From Polaromonas sp. (GTDB taxonomy: Bacteria > Pseudomonadota > Gammaproteobacteria > Burkholderiales > Burkholderiaceae_C): a DNA stretch of 64,000 nucleotides. Positions 33,701 to 42,200 of the stretch are shown here, piece by piece. The position numbers were made by a program, and so were the translations under genes. Within the stretch, counting starts at the first letter, position 1, and every line of letters begins with the position of its first letter. Under the pieces are notes generated by a model. It worked only from the letters and a program-made list of their open reading frames with translations, made no database searches and was not told where the DNA came from. The stretch lies in NCBI RefSeq assembly GCF_012927455.1, contig NZ_JABBPE010000015.1, positions 124,001-188,000 on the forward strand. Reading direction: 5' to 3'.

Positions 33701-36700
33701 CACCCCAGACCCCGTCTGAATGATTTCGCCGGAACGGTTGCTCAGGCTGGTGGCAGACAGGCTGATTTGTTTGGCGACGGTGCTGGCGTTGTCGTGGTTA
33801 AAGACGCCTGTATTGACGATCAGGGCGCCATTGCCGGTGATCTGGCCGCGTTGGTCGTTCAGTGAGTTCGAGTCGATAGCCAGCGTTCCGGTGCCTGCGT
33901 GCTCGATCCTGCCGTCGGTGTTGAGGAAACTGGCGGCGCTGAGGCTCAGGTTCTGGCTATTAACCGCGATGCGGCCGGCGCTGTTGTTCAGCGTCCCGAG
34001 GGGTGAACTCAGGGCAATCGTCGTGTTGCCTAGGCCCGTCTGGATGATTTGGCCCTGCGCGTTGTTCAGATTGGCTACGTCCAGATTCAACTGGCCGGCG
34101 CTGATCGTTCCCTGGCTGTTGACGAGGCTCTGGGTGCCCTGCGCTTTGGCGCTGACGTCGAGCGTGCCCGGGGTTGTGACAGTTGCAGCGCTGGTGGTGA
34201 CGTTGCCCGCTGTGGCCGTGATGGCGATGCTGGCGGCGCTGGTCTGGCTGCCCGTCAGATCGACGGACGCTCCTGTAAGGGTGGCGCTGCCAGCGGCAAG
34301 ATTTTGCCCTTTGGCAACGAGGCCGTTGGCTGTCGCGGCGCGCAGTTGACCTGCGGTGGACAGGCTGCCATCAGCCCGGATGCCTGCGCCAAGCAGGCCG
34401 GTGGCGCTGCTGTTCATGCTATCCGCGGTGATGCTGACATCTCCCTGCGCGGCAATCACGCCGACATTGCTGGCGTTGCCGCTGACGGCAAGAACCTGGT
34501 TGCCGCCTGCGTACAAACTGCCCGTGTTGATGACGTTGCTGGCGCTTGTGGTGAGGTTTGCCCCCGCATAAACGGCGCCTGCGTTGTTGCTCAAATCGCC
34601 TACCTGCAGCGTGACGTTTCCGGTCACGGCCTGCAGTGTGCCCCGCGTGTTGTCGACATTTCCACCCACCAGACCCAGGTTCCGGCTGGCGGCGAGGGTG
34701 CCATCGGTGTTGTTCATGCTGCCGCTGGTCGTGATTAGAACGCTTTGCCCGGACGTGATGCGGCCTTGCGTGTTGTCAAGGGTGCCGGTGCTGATGAAGG
34801 CTGCGTCATTAGTCTCAATGCGGCCCGCCGTGTTGTTGATGAAGTCAGTGGCCGTGATGCGGGTCTGCCCAGAACCGGTCTGAATGATCTCGCCTTGCTG
34901 GTTATTGAGGCTGCTAGCGGCAATCGTGACCTGCCGTGCGATGGTGCTGGCGTTGCGGTGATCGACGCTGCCAGCCGTGATGCTCAAGACGCCGTTACCG
35001 GTGATCTGGCCGCGCTGGTCATTGAGCACTGTGGCATCAATAGCCAGCGTCCCGGAGCCAGCGTGCTCGATCTTGCCGTCGGTGTTGGTCAGGGTGTTGG
35101 CGCTGAGCGTCAGGTTTTGACTGTTGCCGGCGATGCGGCCTTGCGTATTGTCCAGCGTGCCGGTGGGAGAACTCAAGGCAATCGTGGTGTTGCTTGCACC
35201 TGTCTGGATGATCTGGCCTTGGGCATTGTTCAGGTTGGCACTGTCGAGGTTCAGTTGGCCTGCGCTTAACGTGCCACCACGGTTGTTCAGCGTCTGCGCG
35301 TTTTGCGTTTTGGCGGTGATGTGCAGCGTGCCCGGGGTGGTGAGGGTTGCGGCGCTGGTGTTAACGTTGCTTGCGGTGGCTGTGAGGGTGATAGCCGACG
35401 CGCTGGTCTGGCTGCTGCTCAGGTCAACCAAAGCGCCGCTCATGGTGGCATCGCCCGCTGCAAGATTTTGTCCGCGGGCCGTCAGCGCCCCAGTCGTGCT
35501 CACGCTGAGGTTGCCAGCGTTGCCTAAGCTGCCATCCGATGCAATGCCCGCGCCGAGCAGGCTGGTTGCTGCGCTGTTCAGGTTGTCCGCTGTGATGGTG
35601 GTATTGCCCCGGGCTGCGATCACGCCGGTGTTGCTGACGGCTCCGCTGACAGTGAGAATCTGGCTTCCTGCGGCGTAGAGGCTGCCGGTGCTGGTGACGT
35701 TTACTGCGGTGGTACTTAGACTGCCACCGGCATAAACGCTACCCGCATGGTTGTTCAGGTTGCCAACATTCAAGGTGGTGTCGCCTTGAGTGGATTGCAG
35801 CGTGCCGCGGGTGTTGTCGATGCTGCCGCTGGCTAGGCTCAAGTTCTGGCCAGCGGCGATGGAGCCATCTGTGTTGTTCAGGCTGGCTGCGACCGTAAAG
35901 TCGGCGCTTTGCGCGGACGTGATGCGGCCTTGCGAGTTGTCAAGCGTTTGCGCGCTGATGCTGGCGCTGCCATTGCTGGCAATGGTGCCTGCACTGTTGT
36001 CGAGGGTGCCCCTGACGCTGAGGGTGGCTTGGCCGCTGCCGACTTGTGTGATCTCGCCCTGATGATTGTTCAGGTTGCCAGCCGCAACCGTGACTTGCTG
36101 GGCCAGGCTGTGGGCGTTTTGGTGGTTGATGCTGTCCGCAGTGATGCTTAGCGCACCGTTGCCGGTGATCTGGCCGCGCTGGTCATTGAGCACTGTGGCA
36201 TCAATAGCCAGCGTCCCGGAGCCAGCGTGCTCGATCTTGCCGTCGGTGTTGGTCAGGGTGTTGGCGCTGAGCGTCAGGTTTTGACTGTTGACGGCGATGC
36301 GGCCCCGCGTATTGTCCAGCGTGCCGGTCGGCGATGAGAGCAAGATCGCCAGGTCGGTATTGCCGGTCTGGACGATCTCGCCAGCCATGTTAGACAGGTC
36401 GCGCGCCTTCAGGCTCAGTTGCTGGGCTGCAACGGTTGCGCCATCGGTGCGCACGGTCTGCGCGGCACTGATCGCCAGCACGCCCTGGGTGCTGATGCCG
36501 GCCTGGCTGGCGTCCATGTCGCCGGCTGCGGCGCTCAAGGTGAAGTTTTGCGCGGCGAGTTTGCCGCCGGACAAGTCAAGCCGGGCACCGGAGACCTCGG
36601 CGTTGCCGCCGGCAATCGTTTGGCCAATTAGGGCCACGGCAGCAGTGCCGGAGACGATGAGGTCGCCGCTGGTCCTGAGGGTGCCGTCAGGATTGAGGCC

Positions 36701-37927
36701 GGCTGCGATGACGGAGCCCTTGCTGGCGCTGATCTGCGCGCCTGCGCCGGTGGCTTGCACGCTGGTGTTGCCCTGCGCCGCAACCAGACCGGTGTTCGTG
36801 ATGCCGTCAACCGCCGCCAGACCGGTGTTGCCATTGGCATAAACGGTGCCGCGGTTGGTAACGCTGCCGCCGGTATTGATCTGCGCATTGCCGGTGGCCT
36901 GAATGCTTCCGATATTGGTCAGCCAGCCATTGGCTTGCAAGACAACGTCGCCTGCGGTGGCTCCTATGACGCCGCCGATGCGCATGCCCACGCCGGCTTC
37001 GGTCCCGATCAGCGTGATCTTGCCGGCGTACATGCCGCCCAGGGCCGATGCGTCCAGCGCGAAGGCGGGCGCGGCACCAGTGCCTGCGACCGGCGTGGCG
37101 CTGGTTTGCGCCGCGTCTATCTGGTTGGCACCTGTGATGACTTTAAGTTCGTTGGCCAGTATCTGGCCATTGACTTCGACGGCCCTCGCCAGAATGCTGG
37201 TGTAGTCGGTCTGACGCGCATCGAGGCCGGCCCCGTTAATGGTGACCAGGCCGCGCTGCACCACATAGCCGTCGAGGTTGCCGCCCGACACAGACGCGGT
37301 GCCGGTGGTGATCGTGGCGCGGCTGGCGTTGATAAACCCGGCGCCGTCAATGTTCACGCCAGCCGGGTTGGCGATGATGACTTCGGCTCGGCTACCGGCC
37401 ACTTCGACAAACCCGCGCAGCTGGCTGGGGTTGCTCGAATTGACTTCGTTGAGAATCACCCGGGCGCTGCCGGTAGCCAGCCAGGGGTTGCCCTGTACCC
37501 AGCCGCCAAGCTGCGTTTGCGTATTGGTACGAGAATTGTTGAGGACAGCGCCGGTGGCATTGACGTCAAACTGGCCGTAGGTGTTGCGTGAAACACCGGC
37601 TGCGCTAGGCGTCTGGATATTGACCAGGGGCAGACCGTTTGCCGTGTTCAAAACGGTCGGTTGCTGATTGCGCGGCGCGTTGGGATCGGCCACGATCTGC
37701 GCGTGCGCCATTGAGGTCAGCTGCAACGGCACACCCAGCAGACACAACACGGCGAACGCAAGATGGGCCAGGCGGCCGTAGCCAACTCCTGCAGGCGCGA
37801 AACCAACTGTTGGGCGCGATCCTCGTGTCGCTCCATTGGCTTTACCTGCACTGGTCGCCGTTTCCTGTACGACCATGCGCAGGCCGCGCGCTGGGTTGAA
37901 GATGATGCGGTGCAGGTGCTTGTTCAT
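27767..37927 (-). CDS. cdiA: CdiA/FhaB-like two-partner secretion exoprotein
   Basis: A 3,386-residue TpsA protein. It has an ESPR (MNKHLHRIIFNPARGLRMVV), a hydrophobic signal core (HLAFAVLCLLGVPLQLTSMA), and the TPS haemagglutination-activity domain with the conserved ANPAGVNIDGAGFINAS segment near residue 187. Then come ~1,900 residues of FHA-type beta-helix repeats (LDNTQGRI, LNNAQGQI) including three long internal duplications, the conserved GDGFYEQKLVREQLMQLTGQ region near residue 2,358, further FHA repeats, a DUF637 region (LTPEGAVIVTIVVAYFTAGA, near 3,070), and a variable C-terminus (AGFHDWLFNANPKFNDWFSV ... NLSWVLVNGAPYNL). It should be exported by the CdiB upstream (28 bp gap) and present a C-terminal effector to neighbouring cells. 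No VENN motif was found before the C-terminus; toxin activity is unknown. Confidence 0.9.
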   Translation of the reverse strand: MNKHLHRIIFNPARGLRMVVQETATSAGKANGATRGSRPTVGFAPAGVGYGRLAHLAFAVLCLLGVPLQLTSMAHAQIVADPNAPRNQQPTVLNTANGLPLVNIQTPSAAGVSRNTYGQFDVNATGAVLNNSRTNTQTQLGGWVQGNPWLATGSARVILNEVNSSNPSQLRGFVEVAGSRAEVIIANPAGVNIDGAGFINASRATITTGTASVSGGNLDGYVVQRGLVTINGAGLDARQTDYTSILARAVEVNGQILANELKVITGANQIDAAQTSATPVAGTGAAPAFALDASALGGMYAGKITLIGTEAGVGMRIGGVIGATAGDVVLQANGWLTNIGSIQATGNAQINTGGSVTNRGTVYANGNTGLAAVDGITNTGLVAAQGNTSVQATGAGAQISASKGSVIAAGLNPDGTLRTSGDLIVSGTAAVALIGQTIAGGNAEVSGARLDLSGGKLAAQNFTLSAAAGDMDASQAGISTQGVLAISAAQTVRTDGATVAAQQLSLKARDLSNMAGEIVQTGNTDLAILLSSPTGTLDNTRGRIAVNSQNLTLSANTLTNTDGKIEHAGSGTLAIDATVLNDQRGQITGNGALSITADSINHQNAHSLAQQVTVAAGNLNNHQGEITQVGSGQATLSVRGTLDNSAGTIASNGSASISAQTLDNSQGRITSAQSADFTVAASLNNTDGSIAAGQNLSLASGSIDNTRGTLQSTQGDTTLNVGNLNNHAGSVYAGGSLSTTAVNVTSTGSLYAAGSQILTVSGAVSNTGVIAARGNTTITADNLNSAATSLLGAGIASDGSLGNAGNLSVSTTGALTARGQNLAAGDATMSGALVDLSSSQTSASAITLTATASNVNTSAATLTTPGTLHITAKTQNAQTLNNRGGTLSAGQLNLDSANLNNAQGQIIQTGASNTTIALSSPTGTLDNTQGRIAGNSQNLTLSANTLTNTDGKIEHAGSGTLAIDATVLNDQRGQITGNGVLSITAGSVDHRNASTIARQVTIAASSLNNQQGEIIQTGSGQTRITATDFINNTAGRIETNDAAFISTGTLDNTQGRITSGQSVLITTSGSMNNTDGTLAASRNLGLVGGNVDNTRGTLQAVTGNVTLQVGDLSNNAGAVYAGANLTTSASNVINTGSLYAGGNQVLAVSGNASNVGVIAAQGDVSITADSMNSSATGLLGAGIRADGSLSTAGQLRAATANGLVAKGQNLAAGSATLTGASVDLTGSQTSAASIAITATAGNVTTSAATVTTPGTLDVSAKAQGTQSLVNSQGTISAGQLNLDVANLNNAQGQIIQTGLGNTTIALSSPLGTLNNSAGRIAVNSQNLSLSAASFLNTDGRIEHAGTGTLAIDSNSLNDQRGQITGNGALIVNTGVFNHDNASTVAKQISLSATSLSNRSGEIIQTGSGVTTFTALGAIDNTAGVIASNGTTSVSGQTLSNQGGTIQATGASGLSLSVNAGLDNSGAGKLAAGGDFNLVAGALNNSQGSITAGGGLDAALAQGLSNSQGLIAANGDVSLAAASLDNSRGTIASVQGSATINSIGATQNDSGKIQSALDVTLVNTGLSNAMATGAAQAGSITAGRNASIQTNGQALHNAQGTIAASQLAGLQTGALNNDGGLIQAGTALSVNTSGQTLSNANASQHVTGAGGITSQGTMALATGDINNARGFVGAKGALTATAANIGNTAGGQIVGQSGVSISSSGFDNWGGQVQALGSLGIDAGAGSINNSDSLMRSAENLSLSAATVLNSNTLGGNQGMEAKNVAITASAIANNQGAIRADNNAILTSSGSIDNSGGLISAGNTASLQDLAAAKTLAISNTAGTLIAGQNTVINASSLSGDGKVLSRGDLSIALVSDFNNSGEVTANRNASITTGANLSNSGKLQAGNILTVNAQSIDNAGTGEITGAVTQVNAANALTNRGLIDGQDTRINAATLNNLGTGRIYGDRLSIAAVTVNNDFENGRAGTIAARERLDIGAQTINNREHALIFSAGNMGIGATLDANRQASGQASALNNNSATIEALGDLNLSAVQLNNTNEHFAYELRVTSVEVNVREDISPTLYRVFTRTTQTPVATYSDPANLLAGGNLTLNSQNPVNANSHIVAGGLLKIVAAPLVNADVMADKLVTDSGTTYTLVHYPTTGHCGFIKINCVRAHDDWVPGPYDITTPLSVPVSQITPTQASGETINASVLANVSTGTVAASATMAGFNSAAINPDAGTAGQFNAIAAAGRLANTAYGAGGLTQVAPSLAARVTITPASGSAAQAALGANALTRAQVNPITQVKLASPSGGVQVVRTTTPPTLVPNTSLFRINPAPAANFLVETDPRFANYRQWLGSDYLLSQIKLDPGVTQKRLGDGFYEQKLVREQLMQLTGQRFLADYSSDEAQYRALMDSGLTFAKTHNLRPGIALSAAQMAQLTADIVWLVEQEVTLADGSRQKALVPQVYVRVREGDLNGSGALLAGKEININLTGNLTNSGTIAGRSIVALSADNLNNLAGRLNGDAVSVTARTDLNNIGGTISANNRLEVAAGRDINLETTTRSASNAVGANTFSRTGIDRVAGLYVSNPGGVLVASAGRDTNILGGVISNAGEGGATVLAAGRNLNLATVTTQEANMLVWDAQNRLSYSHSNEVGSQVNAQGSVLLQAGADINARAANVQAGNALTAVAGNNINITAGRNTSTLDEAHQFKSRGFLSSTTTTTLNQFNRVESAGSSFGASTVMMSAGNNLLVNGSSITSDKATALVAGNNLIIESAQNTTSESHFLQEKKSGIMLNGSLSNPNSLSLDFKRGASSNATSASTTEAGSTVTSANGATTLIAQNGILAVIASNVSAGSDKQLKLQGAQVYLSGGLNSEETTLESKQNATNIHAGIVKPSEGLFSRGGVKGTSGQTTLAATTLAGGNISIQATGKPGQTADGQDLPSGISLAGVKLTTPGELKLDAGDGKLAFNIIQTTTSTSRESTQRDLVYQKAKGQGTTSTDAEYNDLTYGKLTIKTPNVVIQQARSAGAAGALTPASLSELGSKPGMGWIADVQRQQAELARTNPAAALHIQNVKLAHEQWDYKQQGLTPEGAVIVTIVVAYFTAGAGTSLVGAATTTAGVTTTTVAGAALATTTAVGVTTYTAVGAAINAGFSSLVTQASIAFVNNNGDIGATLKQLGSSDSIKQTVAAMLTAGVGTELPSTGISSVAAQTATGCVTGSITGIGCSRGATNAAFTSGAAFTYNGAVGYAASAGPGFNPENPIYEVNTTPGSPVYGQQPIVSQGANVIGFNGPNSAFSQGGQISQTLNRVPFINATAGFHDWLFNANPKFNDWFSVLNVPTMIPAALLSIPAALNNPNLSWVLVNGAPYNLNYPNRPPTTPSAFRISETGPRQPGFGASTLRIIP
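33700..36350 (-). repeat. ~1.17-kb internal duplications in cdiA
   Basis: The DNA around 36165-36290 (encoding NTDGKIEHAGSGTLAIDATV) recurs almost unchanged at 35002-35130 and more diverged near 33837-33960, a period of about 1,165 bp or ~388 residues. Two full units and a partial third are recognisable, all within the FHA repeat region. They lengthen the stalk and provide targets for homologous recombination. Confidence 0.75.
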
Positions 37928-37955
37928 AGAAGGGCTCGATGTTGAGATTCGGAAA

Positions 37956-39800
37956 CTAAAAGCTGTAATTCAGACTGAAACCGGCAGTCACGGAAGCAGT
38001 TTGAAAGCCAGCGGGTTTGCTGAGTGATTTGCCCAGAAAGAGGTCGTACTGAAGATTTTTAACGGCGCCACGCACACCGAATACCGCACCGGCCAGGCTT
38101 TTGCCGAGCAAAAATTCACTGCTTGGCCCGCCCACCCTGCCGTAGTCCAGGCCGATATAAGCTTCCTGTCCGCTTGCACCCAATGCGCCACTTAGTTCAT
38201 TGCGAACCAGCCAGCCACGCTCTGCCGATAGCGAAGATTCGCCGTCAAAACCGCGCACGGTGTAACGCCCGCCAATGGCAAACCGGTCTTGCGGTGTCAG
38301 GCGGGTGTGGTTGAACTGGGTGCGCAGAATGCCGGTGTATCTGAAGCGCTGGTCAAGCGCTTTGAATGGCGCATTGAGGGTCACGTCTGCCGTGGTGATT
38401 TTCATGCGCGAGGTGCCCTCGTCAAAGGCTTCTTCGGGTGCAGGCTGCGAACCGAAAGCACCGGTGCCGCGCTTGTAAGCCAGATTCATATCCAGGGTTC
38501 CCGCGCCGATGAATTCGCGGTGATTGACGCTCGCCTCAAAGCCGCCGACTTTACGGCGCTGCACTTCAACCTCGGTGTCGTCAATGAAATTATTCGAGGT
38601 GCGCTGGAACGCCCGCAAAGCAAGCGTGGTCTTGCGCGCAGCATCGCGGTAAACCAGTCGTGACAGTTTGGCCTCCACGTTGCTGCTGGTGCCGCCGTAC
38701 ATATAGGTCTGACTGGCACCGGCCACTGATTGACGGTAGCGGCTGTTGCTGACGGTGGTGCCCAGCAGCCAGTAGCCCAGCGGCACCGAATAATGCGCCG
38801 TGTTGCCACGGGTGCCGCGGTCCCCGTACGAGCCGCCGCCCAGGTCGCGATTGAGCGAGAGATACAGTAGATCGTTGAGCGTCCACCAGTTGTCGTAAGA
38901 CAACGTCATACCGCCCTGATACTTGCCAGTTGCTTTAGAGCCGCTGTCGTCTGCGCTCAGTGAGAGCCTGAAAGGAAACGGTTGTTGATGGCTGATCACC
39001 AGATCACTTTGCCCTGGCTGAGCATCAGGGCCGGCCGCCGGCTCGATCTGAATGTCGGCTTCGGCCGTCGGTACACGCTTGAAATTCTCCAGTGCCTGCT
39101 CGATATCGCGCAGGTTGAGGATGTCGCCAGGCCTGGCCGGCACTGCGTTCCACGCGTTACCGCGGGCGCCACTGCCTGGCGCAAACCGGATAGCCTGAAT
39201 GCGACCAGGAATAACCGTGAGCGCCAATACGCCGCTTTGCAAGTCCTGCGGCTCAGCCAGGATGCGGGTGGTGACATAGCCGCCTGCGATGACAGCATTT
39301 TGTACCCGCTTGATCACAAGGCCTATGCCTTCAGCGCCAAGGCAGCGTTCCAGTGGAGAGTCGCTTCGGTCGGGGCCTGCCGCCGCATCCAGCGCCCAGG
39401 CGAATGGGTAAGCCGAGGTGGATTTATCGCTGGCGGCAGACTTGAGCGTGAGTTGATGAATCACAAAACAGGGTGACTCAACTCTGGGCAATTTTCCGGC
39501 TTCGGCTTCTGGAGCCTTGGGTAACCTCACGTCTGGTCCGCGCTCTTGCTGCTCGCGTAGCGCGCGATCGCGCTCTTGCACACGGCGCTGCTCTTGCGCA
39601 TCGCTGCTTTGCGGAGCCAGCACGATAGCGGGCAGGGGAGGTGGCTGAGGTGCGGATTGAGCGCGGGCGTGTCCGGCAAAAACGAAAACGGCGAGGCCAA
39701 TCAAGAGGCTGGAAGCACTGAATTTTCGGCTTGCGTGGTTTGCTGTGCGCGCTGGCACATGTTGGGCTATTGCACCCGACGCGTCATGTTTTTCGGGCAA
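37956..39800 (-). CDS. cdiB: CdiB/ShlB-like TpsB outer-membrane transporter
   Basis: A 614-residue Omp85-superfamily two-partner secretion transporter. It has a signal peptide (SSLLIGLAVFVFAGHARAQS), a Pro/Gln-rich plug-helix/linker region (QEQRRVQERDRALREQQERG), POTRA domains (FVIHQLTLKS; GGYVTTRILAEPQDLQSGVL followed by LTVIPGRIQAI), and a C-terminal beta-barrel with the conserved FAIGGRYTVRGFDGE (VRGF motif of loop L6) and a final aromatic strand ending SLNYSF. It would export the adjacent CdiA across the outer membrane. First gene of the leftward cdiBA-I operon. Start ATG 39800 follows an AT-rich promoter region. Confidence 0.92.
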   Translation of the reverse strand: MPEKHDASGAIAQHVPARTANHASRKFSASSLLIGLAVFVFAGHARAQSAPQPPPLPAIVLAPQSSDAQEQRRVQERDRALREQQERGPDVRLPKAPEAEAGKLPRVESPCFVIHQLTLKSAASDKSTSAYPFAWALDAAAGPDRSDSPLERCLGAEGIGLVIKRVQNAVIAGGYVTTRILAEPQDLQSGVLALTVIPGRIQAIRFAPGSGARGNAWNAVPARPGDILNLRDIEQALENFKRVPTAEADIQIEPAAGPDAQPGQSDLVISHQQPFPFRLSLSADDSGSKATGKYQGGMTLSYDNWWTLNDLLYLSLNRDLGGGSYGDRGTRGNTAHYSVPLGYWLLGTTVSNSRYRQSVAGASQTYMYGGTSSNVEAKLSRLVYRDAARKTTLALRAFQRTSNNFIDDTEVEVQRRKVGGFEASVNHREFIGAGTLDMNLAYKRGTGAFGSQPAPEEAFDEGTSRMKITTADVTLNAPFKALDQRFRYTGILRTQFNHTRLTPQDRFAIGGRYTVRGFDGESSLSAERGWLVRNELSGALGASGQEAYIGLDYGRVGGPSSEFLLGKSLAGAVFGVRGAVKNLQYDLFLGKSLSKPAGFQTASVTAGFSLNYSF

Positions 39801-39990
39801 TTTCGCCTTTTAGTGTTAACAAATATTTCTAAATGTATCGATTAAAATGGCGTCGAAGTTCAAATCCAAAAATAAAATTTCAGGTCATATTTGCCACATT
39901 TTGAGAGTGCGGATGTTTTCATCACAGTTCGCTACAGCAATAAATGTGCGATATGTAATATAAAGTATCAACTAGCCTGTAGCGATTCGG
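39801..39990 (-). promoter_or_regulatory. AT-rich upstream region of the cdiBA operon
   Basis: The ~190 bp before cdiB are far more AT-rich than the surrounding DNA (for example TTGATACTTTATATTACATA on the minus strand, which holds a TTGATA box and TATATT). This is likely the cdi promoter region and a possible target for a silencer protein. Exact -35/-10 elements are not certain. The rest of the gap to 40342 holds only repeat copy 11; I see no gene there. Confidence 0.4.
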
Positions 39991-40254
39991 AAATCCGTGA
40001 AGTGGGCGTCACGATAAGGCTCACCCGAGGTTCCGGACTTTGACCGGTGCTTGCTCTGCCCGGTCAGGCGTTCGTTACGCATCGCCCGGGCAGCGAATCC
40101 GGCAGGGATGGCTTGGGGAAAGTATTGATTTCTCAAACCTTGCTGTAGCTGCCCCTGCGCCCATCAGCTTGTCGCCCTGTATCTTTCTTGACTGGCTTGC
40201 CCAGTCGCTGCACACCGTGGGGAGTGTGAGGGAGGGCTGGTTCGACGTCAGGAT

Positions 40255-40312
40255 GCTATAAAAAAAATAGCTGATTGCGCCCGTCATTATTGGGCTGCAG
40301 GCTATTTTCTTG
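40255..40312 (+). repeat. Dispersed ~55-bp repeat, copy 11
   Basis: GCTATAAAAAAAATAGCTGA, TTGCGCCCGTCATT, ATTGGGCTGCAGGCTATTTT. Close to consensus. It lies just downstream of the ABC transporter ATPase gene. Confidence 0.92.
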
Positions 40313-40342
40313 TAGAAACTGGCGAACGGGCGGAAGCGGTTG

Positions 40343-41074
40343 TTACAGCACCTTGCTCAGAAATTTGCGCGTGCGCTCTTCCTGCGGCCGGTCAAAGATG
40401 TCGGCCGGTGTTCCTTCTTCGACCACCAGGCCCTCGTCGATAAACAGCACACGATCGGCCACTTGGCGGGCAAAGCCCATCTCATGCGTGACGACCACCA
40501 TGGTCATGCCTTCTTCAGCCAGGGCTTGCATGACGGCCAGCACTTCGCCGACCATTTCCGGGTCCAGCGCCGAGGTGGGTTCGTCAAACAGCATGATGCG
40601 CGGCTGCATGGCCAGCGCCCGTGCAATCGCCACGCGCTGCTGCTGCCCGCCCGACAGTTGGTTGGGATAGGCGTCAATCTTGTCGATCAGCCCGACTTTG
40701 TCGAGCAGCTCCTTGGCGCGCAGATGCGCTTGTGCGGTGGTCAAGCCGCGCACCTTGGTGGGCGCCAGCGTGATGTTTTCCAGCACGGTCTTGTGCGGGA
40801 AAAGATTGAAGCGCTGAAACACCATGCCGATTTCCGAGCGCAGCGCATCGACATCGGTTTTAGCCTCGTGCACTGAAACGCCATGCACCAGCACCTCTCC
40901 GCCCGAGGCGTCTTCCAGGCCGTTAAGGCAGCGCAAGAACGTGCTCTTGCCTGAGCCCGAAGGCCCAATCACACAGACCACTTCCGAGGCTTTGATGGCG
41001 CAGTCAATGCCGCGCAGCACGGCAAGCTGGCCAAAGCGCTTGGTCAGTGCCTTAACGCGTATCACCTCGTCCAT
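40343..41074 (-). CDS. Polar amino acid ABC transporter, ATP-binding protein
   Basis: A 243-residue ATPase of the GlnQ/HisP type: Walker [11 protein letters not shown]-loop [15 protein letters not shown], signature [16 protein letters not shown], Walker [14 protein letters not shown], and switch His in [15 protein letters not shown]. It would energise import of a polar amino acid or similar small solute. It overlaps the 3' end of the permease gene by 23 bp, so they are cotranscribed. No periplasmic binding protein gene is adjacent, so the substrate is not indicated. Confidence 0.93.
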   Translation of the reverse strand: MDEVIRVKALTKRFGQLAVLRGIDCAIKASEVVCVIGPSGSGKSTFLRCLNGLEDASGGEVLVHGVSVHEAKTDVDALRSEIGMVFQRFNLFPHKTVLENITLAPTKVRGLTTAQAHLRAKELLDKVGLIDKIDAYPNQLSGGQQQRVAIARALAMQPRIMLFDEPTSALDPEMVGEVLAVMQALAEEGMTMVVVTHEMGFARQVADRVLFIDEGLVVEEGTPADIFDRPQEERTRKFLSKVL

Positions 41075-41819
41075 AACGATCCTCCAGTTTCTTCACGACG
41101 TAGGCCAGGCCCAGCGTCAATACCCAGTACATCAGTGAGATCGTCAGGTAGGGTTCCCAGTAGCGCGAATAAGCACCTGCCACGGTGCGCGCGGCATAGG
41201 CCAGCTCGGCCAGGCCAATTGCTGAAACCAGTGAGGAGTCTTTCAGCAGCGCGATGGCGTTGTTGCCCAGCGGTGGCAGCATTCTGCGAAATGCCTGCGG
41301 CAATATGACGTGGTACATGGTGCGCGGAAATGACAGGCCGAGCGAGCGCGAAGCTTCTACCTGGCCGCGGTCGATCGACTGGATGCCGGCGCGGAAAATT
41401 TCGGAAATATAGGCACCCGCGTTCAGCGTGAGCGCCACCACGCCCGACAAAAAGGCACCGTAGTTTTGCTTGATGTTGCGCGCCGCTTCGCCCGAAATCA
41501 GCAGGCCGTCGGCCTGGTTGATAAACAGTGGCAGCACGGCAAAGTGAATCAGCAAAATCTGCACAAACAGCGGCGTGCCACGAAAAAAGCTGACAAAAAC
41601 TGTCGCCGGCCAGCGCAAGGCGTATTTGCAAAGCTGCCTGGCCGGGGCGCGGCGCGCTTCAGCCAGATTGGCCAGGCCAACCGCCAGACCCAGCGCCGTG
41701 CCTTGCACAATGCAGATCAGCGTGATCAGGACGGTCATTTGCAGGCCCTGCCAGAACAGCCCTGCATACTGGGTAATGATGTCGGCGCGAAACCAGCCGA
41801 ACCAGAGAACTTGATCCAT
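41052..41819 (-). CDS. Polar amino acid ABC transporter, permease (HisM/GlnP type)
   Basis: A 255-residue inner-membrane permease with about five helices and the EAA loop [20 protein letters not shown] followed by [20 protein letters not shown], diagnostic for the HEQRo/His-Glu-Gln permease family. [20 protein letters not shown] is the usual family segment. It presumably forms a homodimer (only one permease gene is here). Its 3' end overlaps the ATPase gene. A small upstream frame of 35 codons (41831-41938, MNLPQKIAAPASARTSRK) may be a leader or remnant. Confidence 0.93.
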   Translation of the reverse strand: MDQVLWFGWFRADIITQYAGLFWQGLQMTVLITLICIVQGTALGLAVGLANLAEARRAPARQLCKYALRWPATVFVSFFRGTPLFVQILLIHFAVLPLFINQADGLLISGEAARNIKQNYGAFLSGVVALTLNAGAYISEIFRAGIQSIDRGQVEASRSLGLSFPRTMYHVILPQAFRRMLPPLGNNAIALLKDSSLVSAIGLAELAYAARTVAGAYSRYWEPYLTISLMYWVLTLGLAYVVKKLEDRYGRGDTR

Positions 41820-42139
41820 AACCGGTGTACTCAGGACTTAATGGACTGGCAAGGCGGGCCAGCGTGGTCTTCGGCCAGCAGGCGTTTGCGGCTGGTGCGC
41901 GCGCTGGCCGGAGCCGCGATTTTTTGAGGAAGGTTCATGGTTGCGACTGCCAGATCTCGGGGTGGCGTGAAAAGGGTTGAAACGAAACGCGTTAAAGCGC
42001 GGCAACGGAAGTGCGCCAATGGTAACGCCTGTAAGCGCGCGCACGCCTTCGCGCTGCTTGGGCCGGGCAGGCGTGCCAAGGGCCGCATCCGCCATGCCCG
42101 CACGCTGGCCGTCCCGGCGCCCCGCGGGAAGCCTTGTGT
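41820..42139. other. Intergenic stretch without a convincing gene
   Basis: GC-rich DNA upstream of the ABC permease. All open frames overlap each other and lack family resemblance; the only candidate is the 35-codon frame 41831-41938 on the minus strand, 11 bp before the permease start. The rest up to 42343 holds repeat copy 12 and the DUF2726 promoter side. Confidence 0.5.
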
Positions 42140-42200
42140 GCTATAAAAAATGTAGCTGTCTGCGCCCGCTGCCTTTGGGCTAGCATCGCTTTTAGGGTAT
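42140..42200 (+). repeat. Dispersed ~55-bp repeat, copy 12
   Basis: GCTATAAAAAATGTAGCTGT, CTGCGCCCGCTGCC, TTTGGGCTAGCATCGCTTTT. Slightly diverged in its centre. Intergenic. Confidence 0.85.

Noticed and set aside
41831-42103. Open frames upstream of the ABC permease
   Set aside because: Several overlapping frames with Arg/Ala/Pro-rich translations typical of non-coding GC-rich DNA; only the last 35 codons are noted as a possible leader.
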